The notes under the pieces: generated by a model
Database searches by the model: none
What the model saw: only the letters and a program-made list of their open reading frames with translations
What the model was told of the DNA's origin: nothing
Program-made: the position numbers and the translations under genes
NCBI GenBank assembly: GCA_033344795.1
Contig: JAWPMS010000001.1
Span: 930,001-994,000 of the forward strand
Origin: SHLQ01 sp033344795
GTDB taxonomy: Bacteria; Actinomycetota; Acidimicrobiia; Acidimicrobiales; SHLQ01
Direction of reading: 5' to 3'
Length of the DNA: 64,000 nt
Shown here: piece by piece, positions 43,088 through 51,771 of the stretch
Numbering within the stretch: position 1 is the stretch's first letter
Layout: every line of letters begins with the position of its first letter

Positions 43088-44055
43088 ACGAAGACCTTCA
43101 GATCGACACCTACCTCGATGCGGACTATTTCGACCGAACGCTACGCGAAGACGTTCTCGACGGCCTCACGGGTTCGTTCAAGGAACTCCCACCGAAGTGG
43201 TTCTACGATGACGTCGGAAGTCAGCTCTTCGACGAGATCACTCGCCTCGATGAGTACTACCCCACCGAAGCGGAGCGATCGATTCTTCGAGCCTATGCGC
43301 CCGACATCGCCCGCTTGTCTGGAGCGGACACGCTCGTCGAGTTGGGATCGGGCACAGCGGACAAAACTCGCGTGCTCCTCGATGCGTTGGCAGCGAACGG
43401 AAAGCTGCGGTCGTTCGTCCCGTTCGACGTGAGTGAAGGCATCCTCCGATCGAGCTCGGCGACGCTACTCGCCGACTATCCCGGAATGAGCATTCACGGC
43501 GTCGTCGGCGACTTCGAGCGTCACCTCGACAAGATTCCGTCCGACGGCACGCGACTCACCGCTCTCTTGGGTGGAACCATCGGCAACTTCAACCCGCACG
43601 AACGCAAAGGTCTGCTCACCGACATCGTGTCGGGCATGACACCGGGCGACACCTTCCTCCTCGGCACCGATCTCGTCAAAGACCGGGACCGAATGGTCCT
43701 TGCGTACGACGACCCTCACGGCGTCACGGCTGCGTTCAACAAGAACGTTTTGAGCGTCTTGAATCGACGACTCAACGCCGACTTCGACGTCGACACGTTC
43801 GAGCACGTTGCCTACTTCGACGAAGACCACCAGTGGATGGATCTTCGGCTCCGATCCCTCATCGACCAAGAGGTGCACATCCGCGACCTCGACCTCAGGG
43901 TGCACTTCTCACAAGGCGAGGAGATGCGAACAGAGATTTCGGCGAAGTTTCGAAAGGACGTCGTCGTCGGTGAACTCGAGACGGTCGGTCTCAAACTGCT
44001 CGACTGGTGGACCGACGATGGGGGCGATTACGCCGTATCGCTGTCGACCGTATAG
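43084..44055 (+). CDS. egtD: L-histidine N-alpha-methyltransferase EgtD
   Basis: A 323-residue SAM-dependent methyltransferase that trimethylates histidine to hercynine, the first step of ergothioneine synthesis. PPKWFYDDVGSQLFDEITRL and DEYYPTEAERSILR near the start are hallmarks of EgtD; the SAM motif LVELGSGTADKTRVLL follows near residue 82, and FLGGT-like LLGGTIGNFNPHER and LLGTDLVKD complete the binding site. ATG 43084 overlaps the egtB stop, giving a coupled pair whose order reverses the pathway. It overlaps the convergent GNAT gene by 28 bases at its 3' end. Confidence 0.96.
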   Translation: MNEDLQIDTYLDADYFDRTLREDVLDGLTGSFKELPPKWFYDDVGSQLFDEITRLDEYYPTEAERSILRAYAPDIARLSGADTLVELGSGTADKTRVLLDALAANGKLRSFVPFDVSEGILRSSSATLLADYPGMSIHGVVGDFERHLDKIPSDGTRLTALLGGTIGNFNPHERKGLLTDIVSGMTPGDTFLLGTDLVKDRDRMVLAYDDPHGVTAAFNKNVLSVLNRRLNADFDVDTFEHVAYFDEDHQWMDLRLRSLIDQEVHIRDLDLRVHFSQGEEMRTEISAKFRKDVVVGELETVGLKLLDWWTDDGGDYAVSLSTV

Positions 44056-44474
44056 CGATAGACGTTCGTGTCACGGGCCACGAAACCGAGTCTCTGGTAG
44101 AGGCGATTCGCGGCCTCGCGGCTCGGCCGGCTGGTCAGGTCGATTGTTTTCGCACCGGCGTCTCGTGCAATCTCGATGGCCTGCTCGTTCAGCAGACGCC
44201 CCACACCCTGGCCTCGAGCATCTTCGTCGACGACGACGTCTTCGATCCACGCTCGTAGGCCGGTGGGAATCCGAAACATCGCGAGGGTCATCGAACCGAC
44301 GATGGTTCCCGACTCATCTTCAGCAATGAGGAGCGTCGACGCTTCACTCGCAACAATCTTGTCGAGCGTCTCCGCATCTGGAGCCGGGTTCGAGCGCGAG
44401 AGCTGTGGGGTCAGTTTCTTGAAAGCGGCGACGAGTCTTTCGTCCACCTCGTCAACGGTCGAGATCGTGATCAC
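44028..44474 (-). CDS. GNAT family N-acetyltransferase
   Basis: A 148-residue protein with the GNAT fold. The acetyl-CoA pyrophosphate-binding motif is DEDARGQGVGRLLNEQAI (the R/Q-x-x-G-x-G/A signature) near residue 84, preceded by strand IEDVVV and followed by LTSRPSREAANRLYQRLGF, the end of the fold. It transfers an acetyl group from acetyl-CoA to an amine; the acceptor is unknown. Its last 28 bases overlap the end of egtD on the other strand, and it is divergent from the PAC2 gene. Ordinary single-domain length. Confidence 0.92.
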   Translation of the reverse strand: MITISTVDEVDERLVAAFKKLTPQLSRSNPAPDAETLDKIVASEASTLLIAEDESGTIVGSMTLAMFRIPTGLRAWIEDVVVDEDARGQGVGRLLNEQAIEIARDAGAKTIDLTSRPSREAANRLYQRLGFVARDTNVYRYTVDSDTA

Positions 44475-44557
44475 AGTTCTCCTTCGGCAGCCCGAGACCT
44501 AATCGTAGAGGTACCGCGCGGGTGCGTTCGCGAAACGCGATTGATACCGTTTTGGGT

Positions 44558-45439
44558 GTGACACGTTCTATCGGCGGCGCCGAACATGTTCGATGCGAGA
44601 AGCTCCCCGAACTTCGATCCCCTGTAATGATCGTTGCGTTCGAGGGTTGGAACGATGCAGGCGATGCCGCGTCGACGACCACCCACCATCTCATCGATCG
44701 ATGGAATGCCGAACTTTTCGCTGATATCGACCCCGAAGAGTTCTTCGATTTCACGGCCATGCGACCAACCGTAGAGATCGTCGATGGGTTCGAACGAGAG
44801 CTCCACTGGCCAAACACGAGCTTCTACGCCGCCAAGCTCGCGGACGCCCCATTCGATGCCATCATCCTCCTCGGCGTGGAACCGCAGATGCGCTGGCGCA
44901 CCTTCTGCGAACAGATACTCGCAACGGCACGGGCCTGCGGCGCCGAGATGGTGGTCACCCTTGGCGCGCTTCTCGCCGACGTACCCCACACCCGACCCGT
45001 CCAGGTCCTTGGCACTGCTTACGACGAGGCGACGGCACTCAAACTGGGCCTCGAACCCTCCAATTATGAGGGGCCGACGGGCATCGTTGGTGTGCTTCAC
45101 GCCCAGGCGAGAGATGAAGGGATGACCGTAGCGTCTCTCTGGAGCGCTGTTCCTGCGTACATCCCCGGAGCCACCTCGCCGAAAGCAGCTCTCGCACTCG
45201 TCGAACGGTTGACCTCCATGCTCGACGTTTCGGTGTACACGACCGACCTCGAGATCGCGACCGTCGCCTACGAGCGCCAGATCACTGAATTGGTGAGCGA
45301 GGACGAGGAGACGATGGAGTTCGTCGCCGAGCTGGAAGAACGCTACGACGAAGAGTCATCGCTGCTGTCGAGTGACGACCTCATGACCGAGGTCGAACAG
45401 TTCCTGCGGGATCTGCCTTCGCCTGGCCCAGAAGACTGA
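44558..45439 (+). CDS. PAC2 family protein (proteasome assembly chaperone-like)
   Basis: A 293-residue protein starting at GTG 44558 (a longer GTG 44522 start is possible). The PAC2 fold is marked by VMIVAFEGWNDAGDAAS, FFDFTAMRPTVEI, FDAIILLGVEPQMRWRTF and VVTLGALLADVPHTRP. In actinobacteria PAC2 proteins occur beside proteasome-related genes and are supposed to aid proteasome assembly or handle ATP-grasp partners; the function is not proven. The acidic C-terminus (ELVSEDEETMEFVAELEERY) is typical. Promoter elements are not evident; the start may be leaderless. Convergent with the hydrolase gene six bases away. Confidence 0.88.
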   Translation: MTRSIGGAEHVRCEKLPELRSPVMIVAFEGWNDAGDAASTTTHHLIDRWNAELFADIDPEEFFDFTAMRPTVEIVDGFERELHWPNTSFYAAKLADAPFDAIILLGVEPQMRWRTFCEQILATARACGAEMVVTLGALLADVPHTRPVQVLGTAYDEATALKLGLEPSNYEGPTGIVGVLHAQARDEGMTVASLWSAVPAYIPGATSPKAALALVERLTSMLDVSVYTTDLEIATVAYERQITELVSEDEETMEFVAELEERYDEESSLLSSDDLMTEVEQFLRDLPSPGPED

Positions 45440-45444
45440 CCGCG

Positions 45445-46293
45445 TCAGTCAGCGCCGGTTAAGGAGCTGTCGGCGAAGTCGATCAACGTCTGCAACGTGT
45501 CGGTCCAATTCGGCTCGTTGAGCACTTCATGACGGAGCCCGGGCAGCTCGGTGCGAGTACCCGTCGATTGTTCACCAATTGGGACACTGAACCTCGGCGG
45601 CACGATTGGGTCATCACCCCCGTGTATGACCATCGTCGGAATCGACAAACGTTCGAGACGTTGATTGGCCGTCTTCATCGCGCCGAACGTGGCGAGACCC
45701 AGCCCCGCCGTGGCACCTTTGACTCGAAGCGGGTCGGCCTCGTACACCGCTCCGACATCGGGATCGGTGGAGAGAAGTCCCCCATCGAACTCGGACGTAA
45801 TGAAAAGTTTCGGCACCAACCGACCAAGGATGGGCGCAGCGATTTTTTGCCACATGGGAACCTCCGCGCCGAGGGCCGGACCCGTGAGCAACAACACGTC
45901 GGGTTGCGGGCGATCGCTCACCGCATAGCTGAACGCAATCAGTCCACCCAACGAATGGGCCATCAGCACGACGGGCAAACCCTCGGTACGTAGGTCAGCA
46001 AGATTGTCCTCGACGTCATCGAGAAAGACGTCGAATGAGTCGACGTGCCCTCGGATGCCGCCGCTGCGCCCGTGACCGTGATGATCATACGAGCGGACCG
46101 AATAGCCGGCTTCGGCCATCGTGCTTCCGATGTGTTCATAGCGGCCGCTGTGCTCGGCAATGCCATGGAGCAGAAGCACGTTGGCCTTGGGAGACTCGGC
46201 CTTCCACGTGCGGCGATATTGGCCAACACCGCGTCGGCTGGTCACCTCTTGCGCGGTGGAACGGTCGGCAAATTGAGTACTCGGGTCAGCCAC
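45445..46293 (-). CDS. alpha/beta hydrolase, monoacylglycerol lipase-like
   Basis: A 282-residue protein of the serine aminopeptidase S33/lysophospholipase group. The oxyanion strand is VLLLHGIAEHSGRYEHI, a DHHGHGRSGG loop follows, the nucleophile elbow is LMAHSLGGLIAFSYAV (Ser in HSLGG), the acid is in MVIHGGDDPIVPP and the His in LPGLRHEVLNEP. These match monoacylglycerol lipases that release fatty acids from mono- and lysolipids. GTG 46293 overlaps the NUDIX stop by eight bases. A longer frame antisense of the NUDIX gene is a shadow. The substrate in this organism is inferred. Confidence 0.92.
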   Translation of the reverse strand: MADPSTQFADRSTAQEVTSRRGVGQYRRTWKAESPKANVLLLHGIAEHSGRYEHIGSTMAEAGYSVRSYDHHGHGRSGGIRGHVDSFDVFLDDVEDNLADLRTEGLPVVLMAHSLGGLIAFSYAVSDRPQPDVLLLTGPALGAEVPMWQKIAAPILGRLVPKLFITSEFDGGLLSTDPDVGAVYEADPLRVKGATAGLGLATFGAMKTANQRLERLSIPTMVIHGGDDPIVPPRFSVPIGEQSTGTRTELPGLRHEVLNEPNWTDTLQTLIDFADSSLTGAD

Positions 46294-46975
46294 GTTCAGG
46301 CTCCTCCCATGGTGGGGTGCGGACATCATCAAATTCAACCGGCAACGACTCGCCTCGAATTGCGGCAAAGGCTCTCGGTGCCCAGCGCTCGGTTGCATAC
46401 ATTGGCTCGGGCAGTTCGCCTTCAGCGAACCATCCCACATCGGTGCATTCGAGCGGGTGTGGTTTGAGGTCACCGCCGATTGCCCGAAGGTGAAAAACAA
46501 CGCTGTAGAGCGGGATGCGCGTGAATCCGAGCCGCATCCCATCGTGGACGCCGAGCATGTCGACGACCTCGGACTTGATTCCCGTTTCCTCCCACACCTC
46601 CTTGACCGCCACCTCGGCCGCCGAGTAACCAACATCTGCCCAACCGGTGGGATAGAGCCAGATGCCCGAGTCAGCGCGTTGCATCAGCAACAACTCGCCC
46701 TGCTCATTCCCCACGATCGCCCCAACGGTGACCTTCGGCGTCACATAACCGGGTACGCCGTGTCCGATGGTCTTGGTCCATTCGGTGACGAGCACCTCGG
46801 GATCTATTGGCAGCGAAGACCCGGCCTGAATCTCGGCTGCAACCGCCAGGATCTCCTCGAACCGTTCTTGTTCGTACAGCGATTCGGTGAAAGCCAGCCC
46901 GGTACGAGCGAGGGCTGACAACATCTCAGACCAACGAAGAAGCTCTTGTTCGGTGACAGATGACGGTTCGCTCAT
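46286..46975 (-). CDS. NUDIX hydrolase with helical N-terminal domain
   Basis: A 229-residue protein. About 65 helical residues (ELLRWSEMLSALARTGLAFT) form the N-terminal domain found in ADP-sugar or nucleotide-sugar NUDIX enzymes, then the NUDIX fold with the box GWADVGYSAAEVAVKEVWEETGI. The catalytic K/R-E-x2-E-E part is intact; the Glu at the x5-E position is Tyr. It would hydrolyse a nucleoside diphosphate linked to another moiety, with substrate not assignable. It lies 12 bases after glnD in the same direction, and its end overlaps the start of the hydrolase, so three genes are probably co-transcribed. Confidence 0.88.
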   Translation of the reverse strand: MSEPSSVTEQELLRWSEMLSALARTGLAFTESLYEQERFEEILAVAAEIQAGSSLPIDPEVLVTEWTKTIGHGVPGYVTPKVTVGAIVGNEQGELLLMQRADSGIWLYPTGWADVGYSAAEVAVKEVWEETGIKSEVVDMLGVHDGMRLGFTRIPLYSVVFHLRAIGGDLKPHPLECTDVGWFAEGELPEPMYATERWAPRAFAAIRGESLPVEFDDVRTPPWEEPERG

Positions 46976-46987
46976 GTGTTTTCGAGG

Positions 46988-49258
46988 CTACTTGTTCTCA
47001 ATTGCATGCAGAACAGCGCGTTCGGTTTCACGGAGATGATCGAGCTCGGTGACTTTCTTCCCAGCAGACTTCACGTAGAACGTGTCGACCACGACGTCGC
47101 CGATGGTTTGGATCCGTGCGGTGGAGATTCCGATCCGCATCTCGGACAACGCCCTCGAGATTCGATACAGCAGGCCAATCTGATCTCGACATGTCACCTC
47201 GATCACCGTCGCATGGGCCGAGGTTTCGTTGTCGAAGCTGACCGACGCGACGATTGGCTTTGCAGAAGACCGTTTGAAGGACTTCGCGTAGGTACGGCGA
47301 CGCTCACCCACCCTCGCTTCCAGCGCGAGCTTGCCCAAGACTCCCGCCTGGAGCTGCTTCTCGAGCCGACCGCGGTCGAATTGATCGTGGTGCACCACAA
47401 ACTGCGACAGCGCGGTTGAACCCTCCGTATGCGCGGCGGCCGACATGATGTCGAGTCCGTTCAGTGCAAGCACCCCCGAGACCCTGCTGAATGCACCAGG
47501 GCGGTTCTTCTGCACGACCGTGATGGTGGGACCGTCGATGCGAACACCAAATCCTCCAGCGTTCATCAGCTCGCGCTCTTCGGGACCGGGGAATCGTTCA
47601 CCCACGAGATCTGACGGTGTGCCGCCTTCGAGCACGAATCGCACACGCGTCACCAGCGTGCGGAGCAGCTCGGCCTTCGAGCCGTTCCATGCTGATGGAC
47701 CCGTCGCGATCGAATCGGCTTCGGTCAGGCAGGCGAGGAGGTCGAGCAGTTCGATCGAACCGACCTGTTCGGCCACGAACTCGATCGTTCCGTGATCGTC
47801 AAGATCTCGGCGGGTGGCGACATCTGGCAACAAGAGGTGGTGGCGGCACATCTCGACGAGGACGTGGCTGTCGTGTTCGTCGTACCCCATTCGCTCTGCG
47901 ATGGTGGCGATCAATTCGACTCCGACGTCGGTGTGATCTCCTGGATAACCCTTGCCAATGTCGTGAAGCAGCGCACCCAACACGAGCAGATCGCGGCGCT
48001 CGACACGATCGAGTAATGCCGAGGCTTCGGCCGCCGCCTCTAGAAGGTGCCGGTCAACCGTGAAACGGTGATAGGCGTTTCGTTGCGGTTTGCTTCGACA
48101 CGGTTCCCACTCGGGAATCACTCTCGACATCAAGCCCACCTGGTCGAAGGCCTCGATCACCGCAATTGCGGGGCGGCCGAGGCGAAGCACGTCGGTGAAC
48201 CCCCGTCGCATTTCTTCCGTCCATGGAGCCTCTATCGGTGCGACATCCTCGGCGAGGCGATCCAAAGCTGCACGATCGATAAATGCGTGCCGGCTGGCAG
48301 CAGCATGTGCGACGCGAAAGATGAGGCCAGCATCATTGGTCGGCGCGTCCTCCGAGAGCATGAGCAGCCCACCGTCGATGGTGATCCCGTCGTCGAGCTC
48401 CTCGACATCTGTGATCCGGCGATGGGGTTCGATCGACCGTTCAACCCAGAACCACGCCGCGTCACTGACCCACGCGATCGATCGTGCTGCCGAAGCGATG
48501 TCGGCCATCATCAAATCAGCATCCCCGTAGCCAAGCGCCACTGCGACATCGTCCTGATAGTCGAGTACGAGACGATCGCCAGCTCGTCCGGTCAACCGAT
48601 GCAGCTCGACCCGAGCTCGGAGCAATATTTCGTAGGCGTCGGCGAGCGAGTCTTTGAGGCCGTCATCGGCCAGCACTCCGGTCGCTCGTGCCCATCCGAG
48701 CGCATGCACGTCGCGCAGCCCTCCGCGCCCGTCCTTCAGATCCGGCCCGAGCACGAAGGCGACTTCCCCGTTTTGTTGATGAGCCTCGTCGAGCCTCTCC
48801 GCAAGCCGAACCGCGTTGTCGACCGCTTGCTCGCGCCACTGCTCGGCGGTCTCCACAGCCAACTCGAGCGCGAGCTGCTCATCTCCAGCCAACAATCTGG
48901 TCGAGAGCAATGCGGTCGCGGTGTCGAGGTCGGTTCGACTGATCTTGAGCAACCCGTCGACGGTGTCGACGCGGTGGCCGAGTTTCAGACCGGCGTCCCA
49001 GATCGGATACCACATCTGTTCGGCAAACCGCTCGTAGTTGGCCTCGTGTGTGTGCACCAAGATGATGTCGAGATCGCTGTGGGGAGACAGCTCCTGCCGT
49101 CCGTATCCACCCACAGCAATGAGTGCGACACCATCGGGAACCCCAACCTGCTGAGCGATTGCGGTGACCCATGCATCGAGTCGGTCAGAATACGCGCGGG
49201 TGAAGGCCGAGCCTTGCAACTCGGTGTCAGCCAGAAGGTCGTTGCGTTCGAGGAGCAC
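46988..49258 (-). CDS. glnD: PII uridylyltransferase / uridylyl-removing enzyme (GlnD)
   Basis: A 756-residue protein with the GlnD layout: nucleotidyltransferase domain (VGGYGRQELSPHSDLDIIL, residues 49-66, with the metal Asp pair), the GlnD helical domain (FVLGPDLKDGRGGLRDVHAL), an HD domain (ALLHDIGKGYPGDHTDVG) and two C-terminal ACT domains that sense glutamine (NRPGAFSRVSGVLALNGLD; RDQIGLLYRISRALSEMRIG). It adds and removes a nucleotide on PII proteins according to nitrogen supply; in actinobacteria the modification can be adenylylation. Start is GTG 49258. At 756 residues it is shorter than enterobacterial GlnD, as usual for actinobacteria. No glnB/glnK or amtB is next to it. Confidence 0.95.
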   Translation of the reverse strand: MLLERNDLLADTELQGSAFTRAYSDRLDAWVTAIAQQVGVPDGVALIAVGGYGRQELSPHSDLDIILVHTHEANYERFAEQMWYPIWDAGLKLGHRVDTVDGLLKISRTDLDTATALLSTRLLAGDEQLALELAVETAEQWREQAVDNAVRLAERLDEAHQQNGEVAFVLGPDLKDGRGGLRDVHALGWARATGVLADDGLKDSLADAYEILLRARVELHRLTGRAGDRLVLDYQDDVAVALGYGDADLMMADIASAARSIAWVSDAAWFWVERSIEPHRRITDVEELDDGITIDGGLLMLSEDAPTNDAGLIFRVAHAAASRHAFIDRAALDRLAEDVAPIEAPWTEEMRRGFTDVLRLGRPAIAVIEAFDQVGLMSRVIPEWEPCRSKPQRNAYHRFTVDRHLLEAAAEASALLDRVERRDLLVLGALLHDIGKGYPGDHTDVGVELIATIAERMGYDEHDSHVLVEMCRHHLLLPDVATRRDLDDHGTIEFVAEQVGSIELLDLLACLTEADSIATGPSAWNGSKAELLRTLVTRVRFVLEGGTPSDLVGERFPGPEERELMNAGGFGVRIDGPTITVVQKNRPGAFSRVSGVLALNGLDIMSAAAHTEGSTALSQFVVHHDQFDRGRLEKQLQAGVLGKLALEARVGERRRTYAKSFKRSSAKPIVASVSFDNETSAHATVIEVTCRDQIGLLYRISRALSEMRIGISTARIQTIGDVVVDTFYVKSAGKKVTELDHLRETERAVLHAIENK

Positions 49259-49305
49259 GAGTCAATTCAAGCCGACGAATCGTCAGTTCGCGTGTCCGGG
49301 TGCGC

Positions 49306-49746
49306 TCAAGACGATCGACGACGCTGAAGATGCAGATGGGCTTTCGCCGCGCCCCAGCTGATACCCGCATCATGGACTGCGTCACCGAGGTCGCGAAAAG
49401 TCATCGGACCCAGTTCGTGACGATCACCTGGGCGCATCTGCTGGTCCATGGCGTTGCGCAACGGCGGTTCGACTCCGAGCTGATCGAGCATCGCGTTCAA
49501 GGGTTCCACCCCTTGTCGAATACGTTCGAGGGGACCCGAGAGTGGAGCGTCAACGTCTGCGGCCGCGAGGTCGGCGATCGATTTTTCTACCTGAGCTGCG
49601 CAAATCTCGATCGCCTTGGCCATTTCGTCGTCGAGCACCTTCACCCGGTTGAGAACTTGGTGGTTCAGCCACGGCCGGATGGCCTTGGAGATAGCGTCGT
49701 ACAAACCCTGCCCATATTGGGTGAATTTCTCTTCTTCGTCAGTCAT
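49306..49746 (-). CDS. conserved-looking protein of unknown function, 146 residues
   Basis: An acidic, helical, soluble protein beginning TDEEEKFTQYGQGLYDAI. Long amphipathic stretches (MAKAIEICAAQVEKSIADLA; PLNAMLDQLGVEPP) suggest a helical bundle or coiled coil. No motif, signal peptide or membrane segment is present, and I do not recognise the family. It lies 47 bases upstream of glnD on the same strand and may share its transcript. Start ATG 49746; an ATG-initiated DUF427 gene diverges from it 56 bases away. Confidence 0.68.
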   Translation of the reverse strand: MTDEEEKFTQYGQGLYDAISKAIRPWLNHQVLNRVKVLDDEMAKAIEICAAQVEKSIADLAAADVDAPLSGPLERIRQGVEPLNAMLDQLGVEPPLRNAMDQQMRPGDRHELGPMTFRDLGDAVHDAGISWGAAKAHLHLQRRRSS

Positions 49747-49802
49747 AGATTTTCACTATGTTCAGTCCACCCAACACAAACGAGTAGGTCCAAGCTATAG
49801 CC

Positions 49803-50294
49803 ATGTTTCCGGACCGCATCGAGCCCAAACCAGGACAGGAGTCGGTTTGGGACTATCCGCGGCCTCCACGAATCGAACCGACATCTGAGCACGTCGTGGT
49901 GGCCTTTCATGGAATGCCAATCGCGGATACAACTCGAGCACTTCGGGTGCTGGAAACGTCGCAACCCCCGGCCTATTACATCCCCCCGAGCGATGTGCGG
50001 TTCGGCGGCCTGACCAAGACGGACTCGTTGAGCTTCTGTGAGTGGAAGGGCGAGGCGTCCTACTTCGACCTTGTCGTACCAGAGGCGAAGATCGAACAGG
50101 TGGCGTGGACGTACTCCCATCCAATGCAGCCGTACGCCGCACTGACCGACTACGTGGCTTTCTACGCGCAGAAGCTCGACTGCAGCGTCGATGGCGAACG
50201 GGTCGTTCCAAACGAGGGATCGTTTTATGGCGGCTGGGTGACGTCCAAGGTCGTCGGACCCTTCAAAGGTGCCCCTGAGTCACGCTGGTGGTGA
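49803..50294 (+). CDS. DUF427 family protein
   Basis: A 163-residue protein of the DUF427 beta-fold: PPRIEPTSEHVVVAFHGMPI, LRVLETSQPPAYYIPPSDV and FCEWKGEASYFDLVV, then AWTYSHPMQPYAALTDYVAFY are the recognisable conserved segments. Members are small cytosolic proteins in many actinobacteria with no confirmed activity. ATG 49803 is directly supported by the first conserved block. It is followed 60 bases later by the tRNA-Lys gene. Nothing unusual in length or composition. Confidence 0.9.
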   Translation: MFPDRIEPKPGQESVWDYPRPPRIEPTSEHVVVAFHGMPIADTTRALRVLETSQPPAYYIPPSDVRFGGLTKTDSLSFCEWKGEASYFDLVVPEAKIEQVAWTYSHPMQPYAALTDYVAFYAQKLDCSVDGERVVPNEGSFYGGWVTSKVVGPFKGAPESRWW

Positions 50295-50354
50295 ACAAGG
50301 TGTGGGCGCCGCTGCGGCGGAACCGTGCAATGCCTGTAGATTCTGACCCGGTAC

Positions 50355-50431
50355 GGGCCGCTAGCTCATCAGGCTAGAGCAGGGGACTTTTAATCCCAAG
50401 GTGCCGGGTTCGAGTCCCGGGCGGCCTACCA
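50355..50431 (+). tRNA. tRNA-Lys (anticodon TTT)
   Basis: 77 nt with encoded CCA. Acceptor GGGCCGC pairs with GCGGCCT (one G-T), the D arm is AGCTCATCAGGCTAGAGC, the anticodon loop is CTTTTAA with TTT at 34-36, the T arm is CCGGG-TTCGAGT-CCCGG. The first anticodon-stem pair is a G-A mismatch while the other four pair well. Its 3' end is four bases from the stop of the convergent beta-lactamase-like gene. Confidence 0.97.
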
Positions 50432-50434
50432 AGA

Positions 50435-51742
50435 TCACGTGTGTTCGATCGGTCGACGCCGCAGAAGACGAGCGCCGACGACCAGGAACGACAACGTGAG
50501 CACGACCACCGAGATCACCGTCACAACGATACGCGGAATGCTTGGCCCGGCGAACAGCCGGATGAAGAGCTCTTCGCCGAACTCGTCACCAAACTCAGAG
50601 TTCGTGAGGACTACGAATCCCCAGTCATCGACGGGGTCGAGCATGAAGAACGAAGTGAACCCATGATTGTTGCCGCCGTGGCCAAAGATGTCGGTGAACG
50701 GAATGTGCGGCTCGTAGAAGCCCAGCGTGTACGACAAGCCGAGTTCTTCGGACGGCGTGGAGGAGTGGCGGGTAAACAGCTCCTCGTAGCTCTCCTCGCG
50801 CAAGACCTCGCCGTGCATCACGCCGATCATCCAGCGCGTGAAGTCGGTGGTATCTGCGTGCAGGGACGCGGGAGCAATGAAGATATCGAGGTCGGCCACA
50901 GCCCGCGGATCTGATCGCCAGTCGATCTTGATTCCATCTTCGTCGTAGGGCGCCGCTTTATCGCTGACGACTACGTCGCTCGGGACGAACGTCATTCGGT
51001 CGAGACCGAGCGGCTCAGCGATCCGGTCGTTGAACAGTGACTCGAGCCCGTGCCAGTCGGTTCCCGTTATCTCGAGCAAGACGAGGGCGAGGTATTGATA
51101 TCCCTCACCGCTGTACTCGAAAGCCGTTCCGGGTTCGAACGCAATGGGCAACGACCCATCCGGATCATCGCGCCAGTTCGGGAATCCCGCGGTGTGGCTG
51201 AGCACCATCCGCGCCGTGATCTGCTCGGCCAAGTCTGGCTGGCTCACATCCGGGTGCGGAAGATATTCGAAGAGCGGCCGATCGAGATCGAGCTCTCCAG
51301 CCTCGACGAATGTCATGACGAACTGCGCGAAGACCGACTTCGACAGAGACCCTGCTTCGAAGATGGTTTCGTCGGTCACTGGAACGTTTCGCTCGACATC
51401 GGCGTGTCCAAAGTGCTCGGAATGGACGACCTCGCCGTTGTTGATGACCGCAAGTGACAGCCCGGGAATCTCGAGTTCTCCCATTCGCCGCTCGACGAAC
51501 TCACTCAGCTCTTCCTGCGACATCGTCAGGCCAACGTACGTGTCCACGCTGTCGCCACGCGGTCCACAGGCGACGACCAGCCAGAGCGCGCTGGCGACCA
51601 TCAGCCCGACACCGACGAGCAACCGTCGGTCACGCCCGGGACGGGGCGCGAGCATCGACGGCTCGTCGGAAAGCGGCTCAGTTTCAGCATCTGTGGGCGC
51701 GAGAGGTGAGGCCTCCGGCCGCCCGATGGGCGTGAGGGTCAT
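50435..51742 (-). CDS. serine beta-lactamase-like hydrolase (class C/EstB type), membrane-anchored
   Basis: A 435-residue protein. A 40-residue cytoplasmic lead is followed by a membrane helix (LLVGVGLMVASALWLVVAC), an extracellular beta-lactamase-type domain and a second C-terminal helix (IVVTVISVVVLTLSFLVVGA) with a short basic end. The catalytic S-x-x-K is S132-L-S-K135, the Y-S/A-N-like motif is YSGEGYQYL and the KTG-equivalent is HGGNNHG. Proteins of this group are D-Ala-D-Ala peptidases, esterases or amidases, not usually true beta-lactamases. The hydrophobic segment ending VVACG could be read as a lipobox, but it is far from the N-terminus. Substrate unknown. Confidence 0.87.
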   Translation of the reverse strand: MTLTPIGRPEASPLAPTDAETEPLSDEPSMLAPRPGRDRRLLVGVGLMVASALWLVVACGPRGDSVDTYVGLTMSQEELSEFVERRMGELEIPGLSLAVINNGEVVHSEHFGHADVERNVPVTDETIFEAGSLSKSVFAQFVMTFVEAGELDLDRPLFEYLPHPDVSQPDLAEQITARMVLSHTAGFPNWRDDPDGSLPIAFEPGTAFEYSGEGYQYLALVLLEITGTDWHGLESLFNDRIAEPLGLDRMTFVPSDVVVSDKAAPYDEDGIKIDWRSDPRAVADLDIFIAPASLHADTTDFTRWMIGVMHGEVLREESYEELFTRHSSTPSEELGLSYTLGFYEPHIPFTDIFGHGGNNHGFTSFFMLDPVDDWGFVVLTNSEFGDEFGEELFIRLFAGPSIPRIVVTVISVVVLTLSFLVVGARLLRRRPIEHT

Positions 51743-51771
51743 GGGGTAGCTCCTTGTGATGTTGTTCTCGA

